Below are positions 51,326 through 59,916 of a stretch of DNA of 64,000 nt, in pieces. Under the pieces are notes generated by a model. It did no database searches, had not been told where the DNA came from, and saw only the letters and a program-made list of their open reading frames with translations. Numbering within the stretch: the first letter of the stretch is position 1; each line of letters opens with the position of its first letter. This stretch comes from Ideonella_A sakaiensis_A (GTDB taxonomy: Bacteria; Pseudomonadota; Gammaproteobacteria; Burkholderiales; Burkholderiaceae_C), in the NCBI RefSeq assembly GCF_048320135.1, contig NZ_CP182947.1, positions 1-64,000 of the forward strand. The letters run 5' to 3'. The position numbers and the translations under genes are program-made.

Positions 51326-52282
51326 TCAGGTGGTGAACGAGGCGCGCAGAAAATCGCCGATCGCCGTCTGCGCGGCCATCGCCTCCGGGATCGCGCGGCC
51401 CATCTTGATGAAATCATGGGTCAGGCCGCGGTACAGCTCGAGCTCGACTGCCACACCGGCGGCGCGCAGCTTGTCGGCATAGGCGAGACCCTCGTCAACC
51501 AGCGGGTCGCATTCGGCGAGCACCAGGCAGGCTGGCGCGACGCCTTCGGCATCGTCGGCATTCAGCGGCGCAAACCGCCAGTCGCCACGATGGTGATAAG
51601 GGATGTACTGGTCGAAAAACCACGCGATATCGGCGGCCTCGAGCAGAAAGCCGTTGGCGAACAGATGGTGCGACGGCGTATCGGCATGGGCCGTCGTGCC
51701 TGGCGTGATCAGCACCTGGGCCGCGAGCTTCAGCCCGATGTCTCGTGCATGCAGCGCGGCGACCGCGGCCAACGTGCCGCCGGCGCTGTCACCGCCGACT
51801 GCGAGCCGGGCGCCGTCGAGGTCGAGTTCCCCGGCGTGTTCGGCCAGCCAGCGCATCGCGGCCCAGCCATCGTCGACCGCGGTCGGGAACGGGTGTTCGG
51901 GCGCCAGCCGATAGTCAAGCGCGATCACCGCTGCGCCGCTGCGCAGCGCGAGTTGCCGGCACAAGCTGTCGTGGGTTTCAAGATCGCCGATCGTGAAGCC
52001 GCCGCCATGCAGATACAGCAGCACCGGCAGCCCGGGCGATCGGCTCGGCGCATACAGCCGCGCCGGCATCTGATGGCCGTCGGCGGCCGGTATCCGCAGC
52101 TCGCCGACGCGCGGCAATGCGGCACGCGGCAGGTCGAGAATCTCGGCGCTGGCCTGGTAGGCGCGCCGCGCCTCGACCGGCGGCAGCGTGCGGAACGGCG
52201 GCCGACCCGTCCGGTGGATGCGGTCGAGCAGGCCGGCCATGCGCGGCGTCAGCAAGGTGGTTCGGGTCGGGTGCAAGGTCAC
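51326..52282 (-). CDS. HSL-type alpha/beta hydrolase
   Basis: 318 residues. The hormone-sensitive lipase group motifs are present: YLHGGGFTIGD for the oxyanion hole, GDSAGGTLAAV for the nucleophile Ser and ECDPLVDEG for the acid, with the His near the end in GLTHDFI. Cytoplasmic carboxylesterase. It sits upstream of the thioesterase-GNAT gene on the same strand and is divergent from an alcohol dehydrogenase, which suggests a shared catabolic role. Natural ester unknown. Confidence 0.9.
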   Translation of the reverse strand: MTLHPTRTTLLTPRMAGLLDRIHRTGRPPFRTLPPVEARRAYQASAEILDLPRAALPRVGELRIPAADGHQMPARLYAPSRSPGLPVLLYLHGGGFTIGDLETHDSLCRQLALRSGAAVIALDYRLAPEHPFPTAVDDGWAAMRWLAEHAGELDLDGARLAVGGDSAGGTLAAVAALHARDIGLKLAAQVLITPGTTAHADTPSHHLFANGFLLEAADIAWFFDQYIPYHHRGDWRFAPLNADDAEGVAPACLVLAECDPLVDEGLAYADKLRAAGVAVELELYRGLTHDFIKMGRAIPEAMAAQTAIGDFLRASFTT

Positions 52283-52345
52283 GGCGCGGGCGGGTCAGCG
52301 GACGGCTAAGATCGCCGGCAAGCATAAGCCTCCCGTGGAGCAACG

Positions 52346-53494
52346 ATGGCACTGATCTACTACATCACCCAGGTCCAGCTCGATTTCGGCGCGATCGCAT
52401 TGCTGCCGCAGGAATGCGAGAAGGCCGGCATCCGGCGGCCACTCGTCGTGACCGACCAGGGCGTACGCGCTGCCGGTGTGCTCGACAAGGCGCTGGCTGC
52501 ACTTGTCGGCATGCAACATGCCGTTTTCGACCAGACACCGTCGAATCCGACCGAAGCCGGCGTGCGTGCGGCCGTCGAGATCTACACGCGCGAAGCCTGC
52601 GACGGCCTGATCGCGGTCGGCGGCGGCTCGAGCATCGACCTCGCAAAAGGTGTCGCGATCGCTGCGACGCATCCGGGCCCGCTGAAGACCTATGCAACGA
52701 TCGAAGGCGGCAGCCCGAAGATCACCGACAAGGTCGCGCCGCTGATCGCGGTGCCGACCACCGCCGGCACCGGCAGCGAAGTGGCGCGCGGTGCGATCGT
52801 CATCGTCGACGATGGCCGCAAGCTCGGTTTCCACAGCTGGTCGCTGGTGCCGAAAACCGCGATCTGCGACCCCGAGCTGACGCTCGGTCTGCCGCCGCTG
52901 CTGACCGCCGCGACCGGCATGGATGCGATCGCCCATTGCCTGGAGACCTTCATGGCGCCGGCGCTGAACCCGCCGGCCGACGGCATCGCGCTCGATGGCC
53001 TCGAGCGCGGCTGGGCCCACATCGAACGCGCAACCACGGATGGCAGCGACCGCGATGCGCGGCTGGCAATGATGTGCGCCAGCATGCAGGGCGCAATGGC
53101 CTTTCAGAAGGGGCTTGGCTGCGTGCACTCGCTGAGCCACAGCCTCGGTGGCGTCGATCCGCGGCTGCACCACGGCACGCTGAATGCGGTGTTCCTGCCG
53201 GCGGTGATCCGCTTCAATGCGCCGGCCGAGTCGATGCAGCGCGAACGGCGGCTGCAGCGCATCGCCCATGCGATGGGGCTGGCCGGCTGCGGCGCCAATG
53301 GCAACGAGGTCGCCGAGGCGATCAAGCAGAAAAACGAACGCCTCGGCCTGCCCGGCGGCCTCACGGCGATGGGCGTCAAGGCCGAGATGTTCGAGCGCAT
53401 CATCGACGGCGCGATGGCCGACCACTGCCACAAGACCGGGCCGCGGCTGGCCACGCGCGACGATTACCGGGAGATGCTCGAAGCGTCGATGTGA
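52346..53494 (+). CDS. Iron-type alcohol dehydrogenase
   Basis: 382 residues. GGGSSIDLAKG is the NAD(P)-binding loop and PTTAGTGSEVA follows, standard for group III alcohol dehydrogenases. Metal ligands are seen in GMDAIAHCLETF (Asp and His), HSLSHSLGG and LHHGTLNAV. It oxidises an alcohol or reduces an aldehyde or ketone in the cytoplasm. It is divergent from the esterase, 63 bases apart, and ends before a triple REP array. Substrate not predictable. Confidence 0.92.
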   Translation: MALIYYITQVQLDFGAIALLPQECEKAGIRRPLVVTDQGVRAAGVLDKALAALVGMQHAVFDQTPSNPTEAGVRAAVEIYTREACDGLIAVGGGSSIDLAKGVAIAATHPGPLKTYATIEGGSPKITDKVAPLIAVPTTAGTGSEVARGAIVIVDDGRKLGFHSWSLVPKTAICDPELTLGLPPLLTAATGMDAIAHCLETFMAPALNPPADGIALDGLERGWAHIERATTDGSDRDARLAMMCASMQGAMAFQKGLGCVHSLSHSLGGVDPRLHHGTLNAVFLPAVIRFNAPAESMQRERRLQRIAHAMGLAGCGANGNEVAEAIKQKNERLGLPGGLTAMGVKAEMFERIIDGAMADHCHKTGPRLATRDDYREMLEASM

Positions 53495-53509
53495 GGGAGA
53501 AGTCTTGCC

Positions 53510-53791
53510 GTGGGAGGGGCTTCAGCCCCGATTCGGGATGATCGCGAGGCAATCACCGGCAATCGCGGCTGAAGCCGCTCCTACAAAGGTTGCCCGAGGC
53601 TGTCGGTTTTTCGTAGGAGGGGCTTCAGCCCCGATTCGGGATGATGGCGACGCAATCACCGGCAATCGCGGCTGAAGCCGCTCCCACAACAGCAGCGCGA
53701 GGCTGTTGGCAATTCGTAGGAGGGGCTTCAGCCCCGATTCGGGATGATGGCGAGGCAATCACCGGTCGATCGCGGCTGCAGCCGCTTCCAC
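53510..53791. repeat. Three tandem 103-base modules of REP pairs
   Basis: Each module holds a type A unit and, about 50 bases on, a facing type B unit: 53510/53560, 53613/53663 and 53716/53768. Not only the hairpins but also the sequence between them (CGGGATGAT to CAATCACCGG) is repeated, so the array arose by tandem duplication of one module. It fills most of the 326-base gap between two convergent genes, where I see no gene. Confidence 0.92.
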
Positions 53792-53820
53792 AGTCCTGAG
53801 CACCGACCCGGCTCAACAGC

Positions 53821-54840
53821 TCATTTGTAGCTGCCGAGCTTCTTCGCCAGCGCACCGGCCTTCTCGTATTCGGCCTTCAGATCGGCCGCGAACTGCGCGT
53901 TTGTGACCGAAACCGGTGTGGCGCCGAGGCCCGCGAGCTTGGTCTTGACATCGGGCGACGCCATCGCGGTCGTGATGTAGCCGTTCAGCACGTTGATGAC
54001 CGCCTCAGGCGTTTTTGCCGGCGCGACGAAGGCATACCAGACCGGTGTCGGCACATAACCCGGGATGCCGCCGCCTTCGGTGATTGCCGGCACGTCGGGC
54101 AGCAGCTGCGAACGCTGGTTGTCGAGCACGGCAATCGCCTTCGCGCGGCCGGACTGGATGTGTGGCGCGACCAGCGGCACGACGGCCGGGAACAGCGGCA
54201 GGTTGCCGCCGATCAGGTCGGTCATCGCCTGCGCGGTGCTCTTGTACGGAATCTCCTGGATCTCCAGGCTCGCGGCCTGCTTGAACAGCTCCATTTCCTG
54301 CTGGCTGATCGTGCCGGGGCCCGACGAGCCATAACTCAGCTTGCCCGGATTGGCCTTTGCATGGGCCATCAGCTCCTTCACGCTGTTGATGTTCAGCGCG
54401 GGTGATACCGCGAGCACCAGCGGGATCACCGCGACCTTCGCGACCGGGACAAAATCCTTCACCGGATCGTAGGGCGGCGCCGCCTTCTGGCTCGGCACGA
54501 TGACCAGCGGATTGGCCGCGATCAGGATCGTGTAGCCGTCGGGCGCCGACCGCGCGACCTCCTGCGTGCCGATCAGGCTGCCGGCGCCCTCCTTGTTCTC
54601 GATGATCACCGACTTGCCGGTCTTCTCGGTGATGCTCTGCGCAATCGTTCGTGCCAGCACGTCGCTGCCGGTGCCGGGCGAATACGGCACGACGATGCGG
54701 ATCTGGCGGTTTGGAAAGTCGCTCTGCGCCCAGGTCTGCATCGGCAGCGTCGAAGCGATCGCGGCGGCGCAGCCGGCCAGCAACAGCTGGCGGCGGCTGG
54801 ACGCTGGCCGGAGGATCACGGGAATCTGAATCTGTTTCAT
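53821..54840 (-). CDS. Bug (TctC-like) solute-binding protein
   Basis: 339 residues with a signal peptide (LLLAGCAAAIASTLPMQTWAQ region). FPNRQIRIVVPYSPGTGSDVLARTIAQ and NKEGAGSLIGTQEVAR are the typical first motifs of tripartite tricarboxylate receptors. It binds an organic acid in the periplasm. It is the last gene of a minus-strand catabolic row with CaiB, acyl-CoA dehydrogenase and lyase-like genes, so the ligand is likely their substrate. A gap of about 100 bases separates it from CaiB. Confidence 0.92.
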   Translation of the reverse strand: MKQIQIPVILRPASSRRQLLLAGCAAAIASTLPMQTWAQSDFPNRQIRIVVPYSPGTGSDVLARTIAQSITEKTGKSVIIENKEGAGSLIGTQEVARSAPDGYTILIAANPLVIVPSQKAAPPYDPVKDFVPVAKVAVIPLVLAVSPALNINSVKELMAHAKANPGKLSYGSSGPGTISQQEMELFKQAASLEIQEIPYKSTAQAMTDLIGGNLPLFPAVVPLVAPHIQSGRAKAIAVLDNQRSQLLPDVPAITEGGGIPGYVPTPVWYAFVAPAKTPEAVINVLNGYITTAMASPDVKTKLAGLGATPVSVTNAQFAADLKAEYEKAGALAKKLGSYK

Positions 54841-54941
54841 CGTTGTCTCCTGAATGGATAAGCTCGCTCGCAGTCGGTCTCGATCGGGTTCAAGGTCTCA
54901 TGGCGCCCCCCTTCGCGTCGGCCGCGCGCGTTCGTTTTGTG

Positions 54942-56081
54942 TCAGTCGATCACGCCGGCGCGGCGCGCGGCCGCAACGTCGGCGGCATCGAGCCATGGCG
55001 CGAGGATGTTCCAGGCCTCGTCGGCCTGCCATGGCTGGAAAGGCTTCGGCACGCCGTTCGGCGTGCGGCTGAAGCGTGGCGCCGGCGCCGGCTGGGTGAC
55101 GCCGTCGATCTCGAGGTAGGTGCCGCGCGCGCGCAGGTGTGGGTGGTTCGGCGCCTCGTCGATGCTCAGCACCGGCGCGAAACAGGCCTCGATGCCGTCG
55201 AAGGCGGCGCACCACTCGTCACGGCTGCGGGTCAGGAAGGTTTCGGCGATCTGCGCTTTCGCGGCCGGCCAGGTCTCGCGGTCCCATTGCGTGGCGAGCA
55301 GATGCGGCAGCCCCAGCACCTGCAGCGCGGCGCGGTAGAACCTGGTCTCGACAGCCGCCAGCGATACATAGCGCCCGTCGGAACACAGATAGGTCTCGTA
55401 GAACGGCGCGCCGGAATCGGTGACATTGGTGCCGCGCTCGTTGTTCATGATGCCTGCGGCAAAGCTGCCCTGCGGCTGCGTCATCAGGCTGGCGACACCG
55501 TCGACCATCGCCGCATCGACGACCTGGCCGTGGCCCGAGCTGCGCGCCTCGACCAGCGCGGCGAGCACACCCATCACCAGGTACATCGTGCCGCCGCCGA
55601 AATCGCCGACCAGGTTGATCGGCGGCGTCGGCGGCTGCCCTGCCCTGCCGATCGCATGCAACGCGCCGGTCAGTGCGATGTAGTTCAGGTCGTGTCCGAC
55701 ATCCTGCGCCATCGGGCCGTCCTGGCCCCAGCCGGTGATGCGGCCGTAGACCAGTTTCGGATTGCGTTCGAGGCAGATCTCCGGCCCGAGCCCGAGCCGC
55801 TCGGTGACGCCGGGACGAAAACCCTCGATCAGGATGTCGGAGCTGTCGATCAGGTCGAGCACGAAGGCGACCGCGGCCGGGTCCTTCAGGTCGACCGGCA
55901 CCGAGCGGCGGTTGCGCAGCAGCAGATCGTATTTCTGCGGCCGCGGCACGCCGAGGCCGCTCGGCTGCTTGCGGTCGACGCGCAGCACCGTCGCACCCAT
56001 GTCGGCGAGCAGCATCGCCGCCATCGGACCAGGGCCGATTCCGGCCAGCTCGATCACCTTGATGCCATGCAGCGGTCCCAT
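54942..56081 (-). CDS. CaiB/BaiF-type CoA transferase
   Basis: 379 residues. The family N-terminus is GIKVIELAGIGPGPMAAMLLAD and the conserved Asp lies in VVDAAMVDGVASLM near residue 175; GRITGWGQDGP and LVGDFGGGTMYLVMG are also typical. Depending on partners these are CoA transferases or 2-methylacyl-CoA racemases; the opening resembles the racemase subgroup. It precedes the Bug gene and follows an acyl-CoA dehydrogenase on the same strand, so it probably activates or epimerises the same acid. Confidence 0.9.
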   Translation of the reverse strand: MGPLHGIKVIELAGIGPGPMAAMLLADMGATVLRVDRKQPSGLGVPRPQKYDLLLRNRRSVPVDLKDPAAVAFVLDLIDSSDILIEGFRPGVTERLGLGPEICLERNPKLVYGRITGWGQDGPMAQDVGHDLNYIALTGALHAIGRAGQPPTPPINLVGDFGGGTMYLVMGVLAALVEARSSGHGQVVDAAMVDGVASLMTQPQGSFAAGIMNNERGTNVTDSGAPFYETYLCSDGRYVSLAAVETRFYRAALQVLGLPHLLATQWDRETWPAAKAQIAETFLTRSRDEWCAAFDGIEACFAPVLSIDEAPNHPHLRARGTYLEIDGVTQPAPAPRFSRTPNGVPKPFQPWQADEAWNILAPWLDAADVAAARRAGVID

Positions 56082-56146
56082 CGGCAGGCTCCTTGATCAG
56101 TGCAGCGCGCGGCCGGCGGACGGTGCCGCCGGCGCGATGCGTGCGG

Positions 56147-57292
56147 TCAGAACGGTGCGAAATCCTTGCCGAGGATGTCGCGGGCGATGATGCCGAGGTG
56201 GACTTCGCGCGGGCCGTCGGCGGATTCCATCCCGAGGCAGTCGCGCAGCCGCTGCTCGTGCGGCAGGTCCTTGGCCCAGCCGTAGTGGCCGTTCAGCCGC
56301 ATGCAGGTGTAGAGCACCTCGTTGGCGACCTTGACGCCCCACCACTTGGCCATCGACGACTCGGCATCGTGGCGCAGGCCCTTGTCCTTCAGCGACAGCG
56401 CCTTGTAGCAAAGCATGCGCGCCGCTTCGAGCTGGGTTGCGCAGACCGCGAGTTCCTGCGAGACACCCTGCCACTTGGTTGCCGAGCGGCCCATGATCTG
56501 GCGCTGCTTCAGGTAATCCATCGTCTCTTCGAGCGACTTCTGCGCCGCGCCGATGCAGGCCAGCGGCACGAAATTGCGGTTGTAGCCGATGATCGTCATC
56601 GCCCAGATGAAGCCTTCGTTCTCCTTGCCGATCATGTTGATCGCCGGCACGCGCACGTTGTCGAAGAACATGCTGCCGCCGCGATCGAGCTTCTGGCCCA
56701 TCCGCTCGAAGTTGCTGGTCGTCAGCCCGGGCGTGTCGGTCGGCACGCAGAAAAAGGACAGGCCGCGCGGGCCGGGCCGGCCGGTGCGCGCCGAAACGAA
56801 AACGACTTTCGAGACACCGGTGAAGGTGATCGAGGTCTTCTCGCCGTTCAGCACCCAGTGGTCGCCGTCACGTACCGCCTTGGTCGTGATGTTGCCGGCG
56901 TCGGCGCCGCCGCGCGGCTCGGTGAAGGCAAGCGACATCATCTCGCCGTTGGCAATGCGCGGAATCCATTCCTTCTGCAGCGACGGGTGCATCGACGATG
57001 CCATCTCGCCGAGGTGGATCGCATTCGAGATGATGTAGCGGATCTGGTGGTCGGCCCGGCCGATCTCCTCGCAGACGATGCCGCAGTCGACGAATGAATA
57101 ACCCTGGCCGCCGTATTCCTCGGGCAGGCGCAGGCGCAGCAGTCCCATGTCGACGATCTTCCTGATGTAGTCGTCGGTCAGCCATTCGCCGCTGCGATCC
57201 CAGTGCTGGTACTTCGGCAGCAGTTCCTTCTCGGCGAAGTCACGCACCGAGTCGCGGATCATGATCTGGTTGTCGTCGAGGCTGAAGTTCAT
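56147..57292 (-). CDS. Acyl-CoA dehydrogenase
   Basis: 381 residues from ATG 57292; the longer frame upstream is a shadow of the lyase gene. Core ACAD motifs are MSLAFTEPRGGADAGNI (FAD and substrate loop), DGDHWVLNGEKTSITF, and the C-terminal helical bundle with WGVKVANEVLYTCMRLNGHYG. It introduces a double bond into an acyl-CoA and passes electrons to ETF. It is flanked by CaiB and an HMG-CoA-lyase-like gene, and forms with them the minus-strand operon. Confidence 0.93.
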   Translation of the reverse strand: MNFSLDDNQIMIRDSVRDFAEKELLPKYQHWDRSGEWLTDDYIRKIVDMGLLRLRLPEEYGGQGYSFVDCGIVCEEIGRADHQIRYIISNAIHLGEMASSMHPSLQKEWIPRIANGEMMSLAFTEPRGGADAGNITTKAVRDGDHWVLNGEKTSITFTGVSKVVFVSARTGRPGPRGLSFFCVPTDTPGLTTSNFERMGQKLDRGGSMFFDNVRVPAINMIGKENEGFIWAMTIIGYNRNFVPLACIGAAQKSLEETMDYLKQRQIMGRSATKWQGVSQELAVCATQLEAARMLCYKALSLKDKGLRHDAESSMAKWWGVKVANEVLYTCMRLNGHYGWAKDLPHEQRLRDCLGMESADGPREVHLGIIARDILGKDFAPF

Positions 57293-57329
57293 GGTGTTTC
57301 CTTGCTGGCGCCGATCGGCGCGATGGGGT

Positions 57330-58451
57330 TCACGCCTTCGCGTGTTCTGGGCCCGTGAACCACGGGCCGGTGATTGGGTGCTTCCACGGTGAATAGCTGT
57401 CGCCGGTGCCGGCGGCTGCGCCGAGCCGGAAGTGGCGCGCGGCCTGCAGCGTCTCGACCGCCGGCAGGTTCGGGTCGTAGAACTCGGCCGGCCGCTGCGG
57501 CCGCGGGCCGGCTTTCGACACATGGCCGAAGGCCGGCTGGCCGACGATGCGTTCGAGCAACCAGACGCAGTCGATGATCTTGTCGAGGTCGACACCGGTC
57601 GGAATGCCCATGCCTTCGAGCATGTGCAGCAGGTCTTCGGTCGGCGCCATACCCGAGGCAATGCCGTTGCCGCAATACTGGCCGCCGCCGATGCCGCCGA
57701 GCGTGCCCTCGATCAGCACGGTGTCGCTGGCGTCGAGATTGCGCAGCGCGGCATAGATGCACGGCAGCGCCATGCCGCGCGCATCGTGCATGTGCAGGTG
57801 GAAATGCTTCACCGCCGGCCAGCGGCGCTTGATCTCGCGGATGTCGGCTTCCATCTCGTGCGGCAGGCAGAAGCTCTGCGAATCGTGCAGGCCGATCTCG
57901 ACGACTTCCAGGCCGGCCGCCTGCAGCGCATCGATCTGCTGGGCCAGCGACCACAGACGGTAGTCCTGTGAGAAGCGGCCGAGAAAATTCGAGCCCCATG
58001 CCGATGCGATGCCGGCGCGTGCGCGCGTCAGGCCGCGCCCGCGCGCCTCGGCGATCGTCTCGGTCCAGCCGGCCATGCCCTGCTCGATCGAGCGGTTCAT
58101 GTTGCGCCGCTGGTGGACGTCGCAGATGTCCTGGAACAGCGTGCAGACATCCTGCTCGACCGTCAGCGGCGGCGAGAACTGCAGCGCCTTCAACTGTGCC
58201 TTCCGGTTGTGCGTGAAGGTCAGGTATTGCACGCCAGGACGCGGCCTGATCGCTGCCAGCAGTTCCTCGAAGCAGGCCATCTGCGGCACATAACGCGGGC
58301 TGACGAAGGCGCCGACGGTGATGCGCTGCAACCCGGTATCCGACAGCGCCTCGAGCAGTTCGATGCGCGCTGCGAGCGGGATCCCGGCATCGGCGATGCC
58401 GAAGCCCTCGCGCATCACCTCCTCGCTGAAGATCACCGTGGGCCAGTTCAA
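57330..58451 (-). CDS. HMG-CoA-lyase-like TIM-barrel enzyme
   Basis: 373 residues. Resembles HMG-CoA lyase in VGAFVSPRYVPQM (49-58 region), HLHMHDARGMAL with metal His220/His222, and PTEDLLHMLEGMGIPTGVDLDKI. The catalytic loop differs: where HMG-CoA lyase has GLGGCPY and a later Asn metal ligand, this protein has GIGGGQYCGNGIASGM, so the Cys (260) is moved by three positions and the Asn is Met268; the RDG motif is REG (14-16). A C-C lyase on a related acyl-CoA or a condensing enzyme is likely. First gene of the minus-strand operon. Confidence 0.8.
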   Translation of the reverse strand: MNWPTVIFSEEVMREGFGIADAGIPLAARIELLEALSDTGLQRITVGAFVSPRYVPQMACFEELLAAIRPRPGVQYLTFTHNRKAQLKALQFSPPLTVEQDVCTLFQDICDVHQRRNMNRSIEQGMAGWTETIAEARGRGLTRARAGIASAWGSNFLGRFSQDYRLWSLAQQIDALQAAGLEVVEIGLHDSQSFCLPHEMEADIREIKRRWPAVKHFHLHMHDARGMALPCIYAALRNLDASDTVLIEGTLGGIGGGQYCGNGIASGMAPTEDLLHMLEGMGIPTGVDLDKIIDCVWLLERIVGQPAFGHVSKAGPRPQRPAEFYDPNLPAVETLQAARHFRLGAAAGTGDSYSPWKHPITGPWFTGPEHAKA

Positions 58452-58487
58452 TCGTCGCTCCCGATGCGGGCCCCGACAGGCCCTTCA

Positions 58488-58580
58488 AATGTCTACCTAT
58501 TATCGAAGCGGAGCTTAAATAGTCAACTATTTAGGATGAGCGTTTTCCCTCGTTTGCCATCTAATGTCTAACCAATTAAG
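58488..58580. promoter_or_regulatory. Divergent control region with inverted repeat and direct repeats
   Basis: Between the lyase-like and CaiB genes lies TAAATAGTCAACTATTTA (58516-58533), a perfect 8-bp inverted repeat with a 2-base centre. Two related direct copies flank it, AATGTCTACCTATTAT (58488-58503) and AATGTCTAACCAATTA (58563-58578). The stretch is AT-rich among GC-rich genes. It is the natural operator for the GntR regulator encoded downstream of CaiB; binding is inferred. Confidence 0.65.
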
Positions 58581-58635
58581 CTGGCCAGTCGTGGCCGGCT
58601 TGCCGGCGCGAGCGCAACCCATCCGGCACAGACGC

Positions 58636-59838
58636 ATGAAACCCTTGGCAGGCATCCAGGTCCTGGACTTCTCGACGATCTTTGCCGGGCCGCATTGCGG
58701 GCAGCTGCTCGCCGACTACGGCGCCGACGTGATCAAGATCGAGCCGCTGAAGGGCGACGACTCGCGCAACTGGCAGCCCTTCCACACCGGCGAGCCTGGG
58801 TCCGGCACGTTGTTCCTCGTCGTCAACCGCAACAAGCGCAGCGTCGTCGTCGACCTGAAAAGCAAGGACGGCAGCGCGATCGTGCGGCGGATGGCGTCGA
58901 ACTGCGACGTCGTGCTGCAAAATTTCAGCGCCGGCGTGATGGAGCGGCTCGGGCTCGGCTACCGGCAGTTGCAGGAGCTCAATCCGAAGCTGATCTATTG
59001 CACGATCTCGGCCTTCGGCGAGACCGGCCCGCTGGCCCATGCGCGCGGCTACGACCCGATGATGCAGGCCTTCAGCGGGATGATGAAGATTCCGCAGCCC
59101 GGTGAGCCTGCGCCGGCGCGCATCAACATCCCGCTGATCGATTTCACGACCGGACAGAATGCCTTCTCAGGCATCCTCGCCGCGATCATCGAGCGGCAGA
59201 CGACCGGCCGCGGCAGCCATGTCGAAGCCTGCCTGGCCGATTCGGCAATGGCGCTGCAGGCCTGGGGACTGCAACGCGCATGGGCGGCGCAGAACACGAA
59301 TGCGGCGCCGGCGTCGGCGCATGCGATGTCGGACAACGTGCCCTATGAATCGTTCGAGGCATCGGACGGCTGGCTGTTCATCGCCTGCGGCAACAACAAG
59401 TTGTGGCAGCAGTTCTGTGTCGCGATCGAGCGGCCCGAACTCGCCGAGCATCCTGACTATGCAAGCAATGCCGGCCGCCGCGGCCGCTACGACGCGCTGA
59501 TGGCAATCCTGCGGCCGCTGCTCGCGGCGCGGCCGCGTGCCGACTGGGAGCAGGCCTTTCTCGCCGCCGGCGTGCCGTTTGCTCCGGTCAATACGCTGCT
59601 CGAACTGGGCGAACATCCGCAGATCCTGGCCTCGGGCATCGTCCAGCAATACAGCAGCCCGGAGTTCGGCAGCGTCAAGACGGTGGCGCGGGCGGTGCGT
59701 TTCGATGGCGAGATCGCTCCGGTCGGCAATCCGCCACCGGGGCTCGGCGCGCATACCCGCGAGGTGCTGCACGAGCAGGGCTTCAGCGATGACGAGATCG
59801 ACCGCTTCATCGCGGCGAAGGCCGTTGCCGCCCATTGA
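58636..59838 (+). CDS. CaiB/BaiF-type CoA transferase
   Basis: 400 residues from ATG 58636, the start that matches the family (MKPLAGIQVLDFSTIFAGPHCG); an ATG at 58564 lies inside the control region. The conserved Asp is in HVEACLADSAMAL near residue 196, and GYDPMMQAFSGMM and DNVPYESFEASDGW are family motifs. It likely transfers CoA between acids in the pathway of the divergent operon. The next gene on the strand, about 80 bases on, is a GntR regulator. Confidence 0.9.
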   Translation: MKPLAGIQVLDFSTIFAGPHCGQLLADYGADVIKIEPLKGDDSRNWQPFHTGEPGSGTLFLVVNRNKRSVVVDLKSKDGSAIVRRMASNCDVVLQNFSAGVMERLGLGYRQLQELNPKLIYCTISAFGETGPLAHARGYDPMMQAFSGMMKIPQPGEPAPARINIPLIDFTTGQNAFSGILAAIIERQTTGRGSHVEACLADSAMALQAWGLQRAWAAQNTNAAPASAHAMSDNVPYESFEASDGWLFIACGNNKLWQQFCVAIERPELAEHPDYASNAGRRGRYDALMAILRPLLAARPRADWEQAFLAAGVPFAPVNTLLELGEHPQILASGIVQQYSSPEFGSVKTVARAVRFDGEIAPVGNPPPGLGAHTREVLHEQGFSDDEIDRFIAAKAVAAH

Positions 59839-59916
59839 TCGACCATCATGGCAGTCGGCCGCACCCCATCGGATCGGGCTATAAACGGCCACCCGACGAG
59901 TACCAGAACATCACGC

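Noticed and set aside
53510..53791. Possible CRISPR array from three regular repeats
   Set aside because: The period is 103 bases, the repeats are palindromic REP units, and the spacers are copies of each other, not unique sequences. No cas gene is nearby.
57330..58451. True HMG-CoA lyase
   Set aside because: The catalytic Cys position and a metal-binding Asn are not conserved, so only the family was called.
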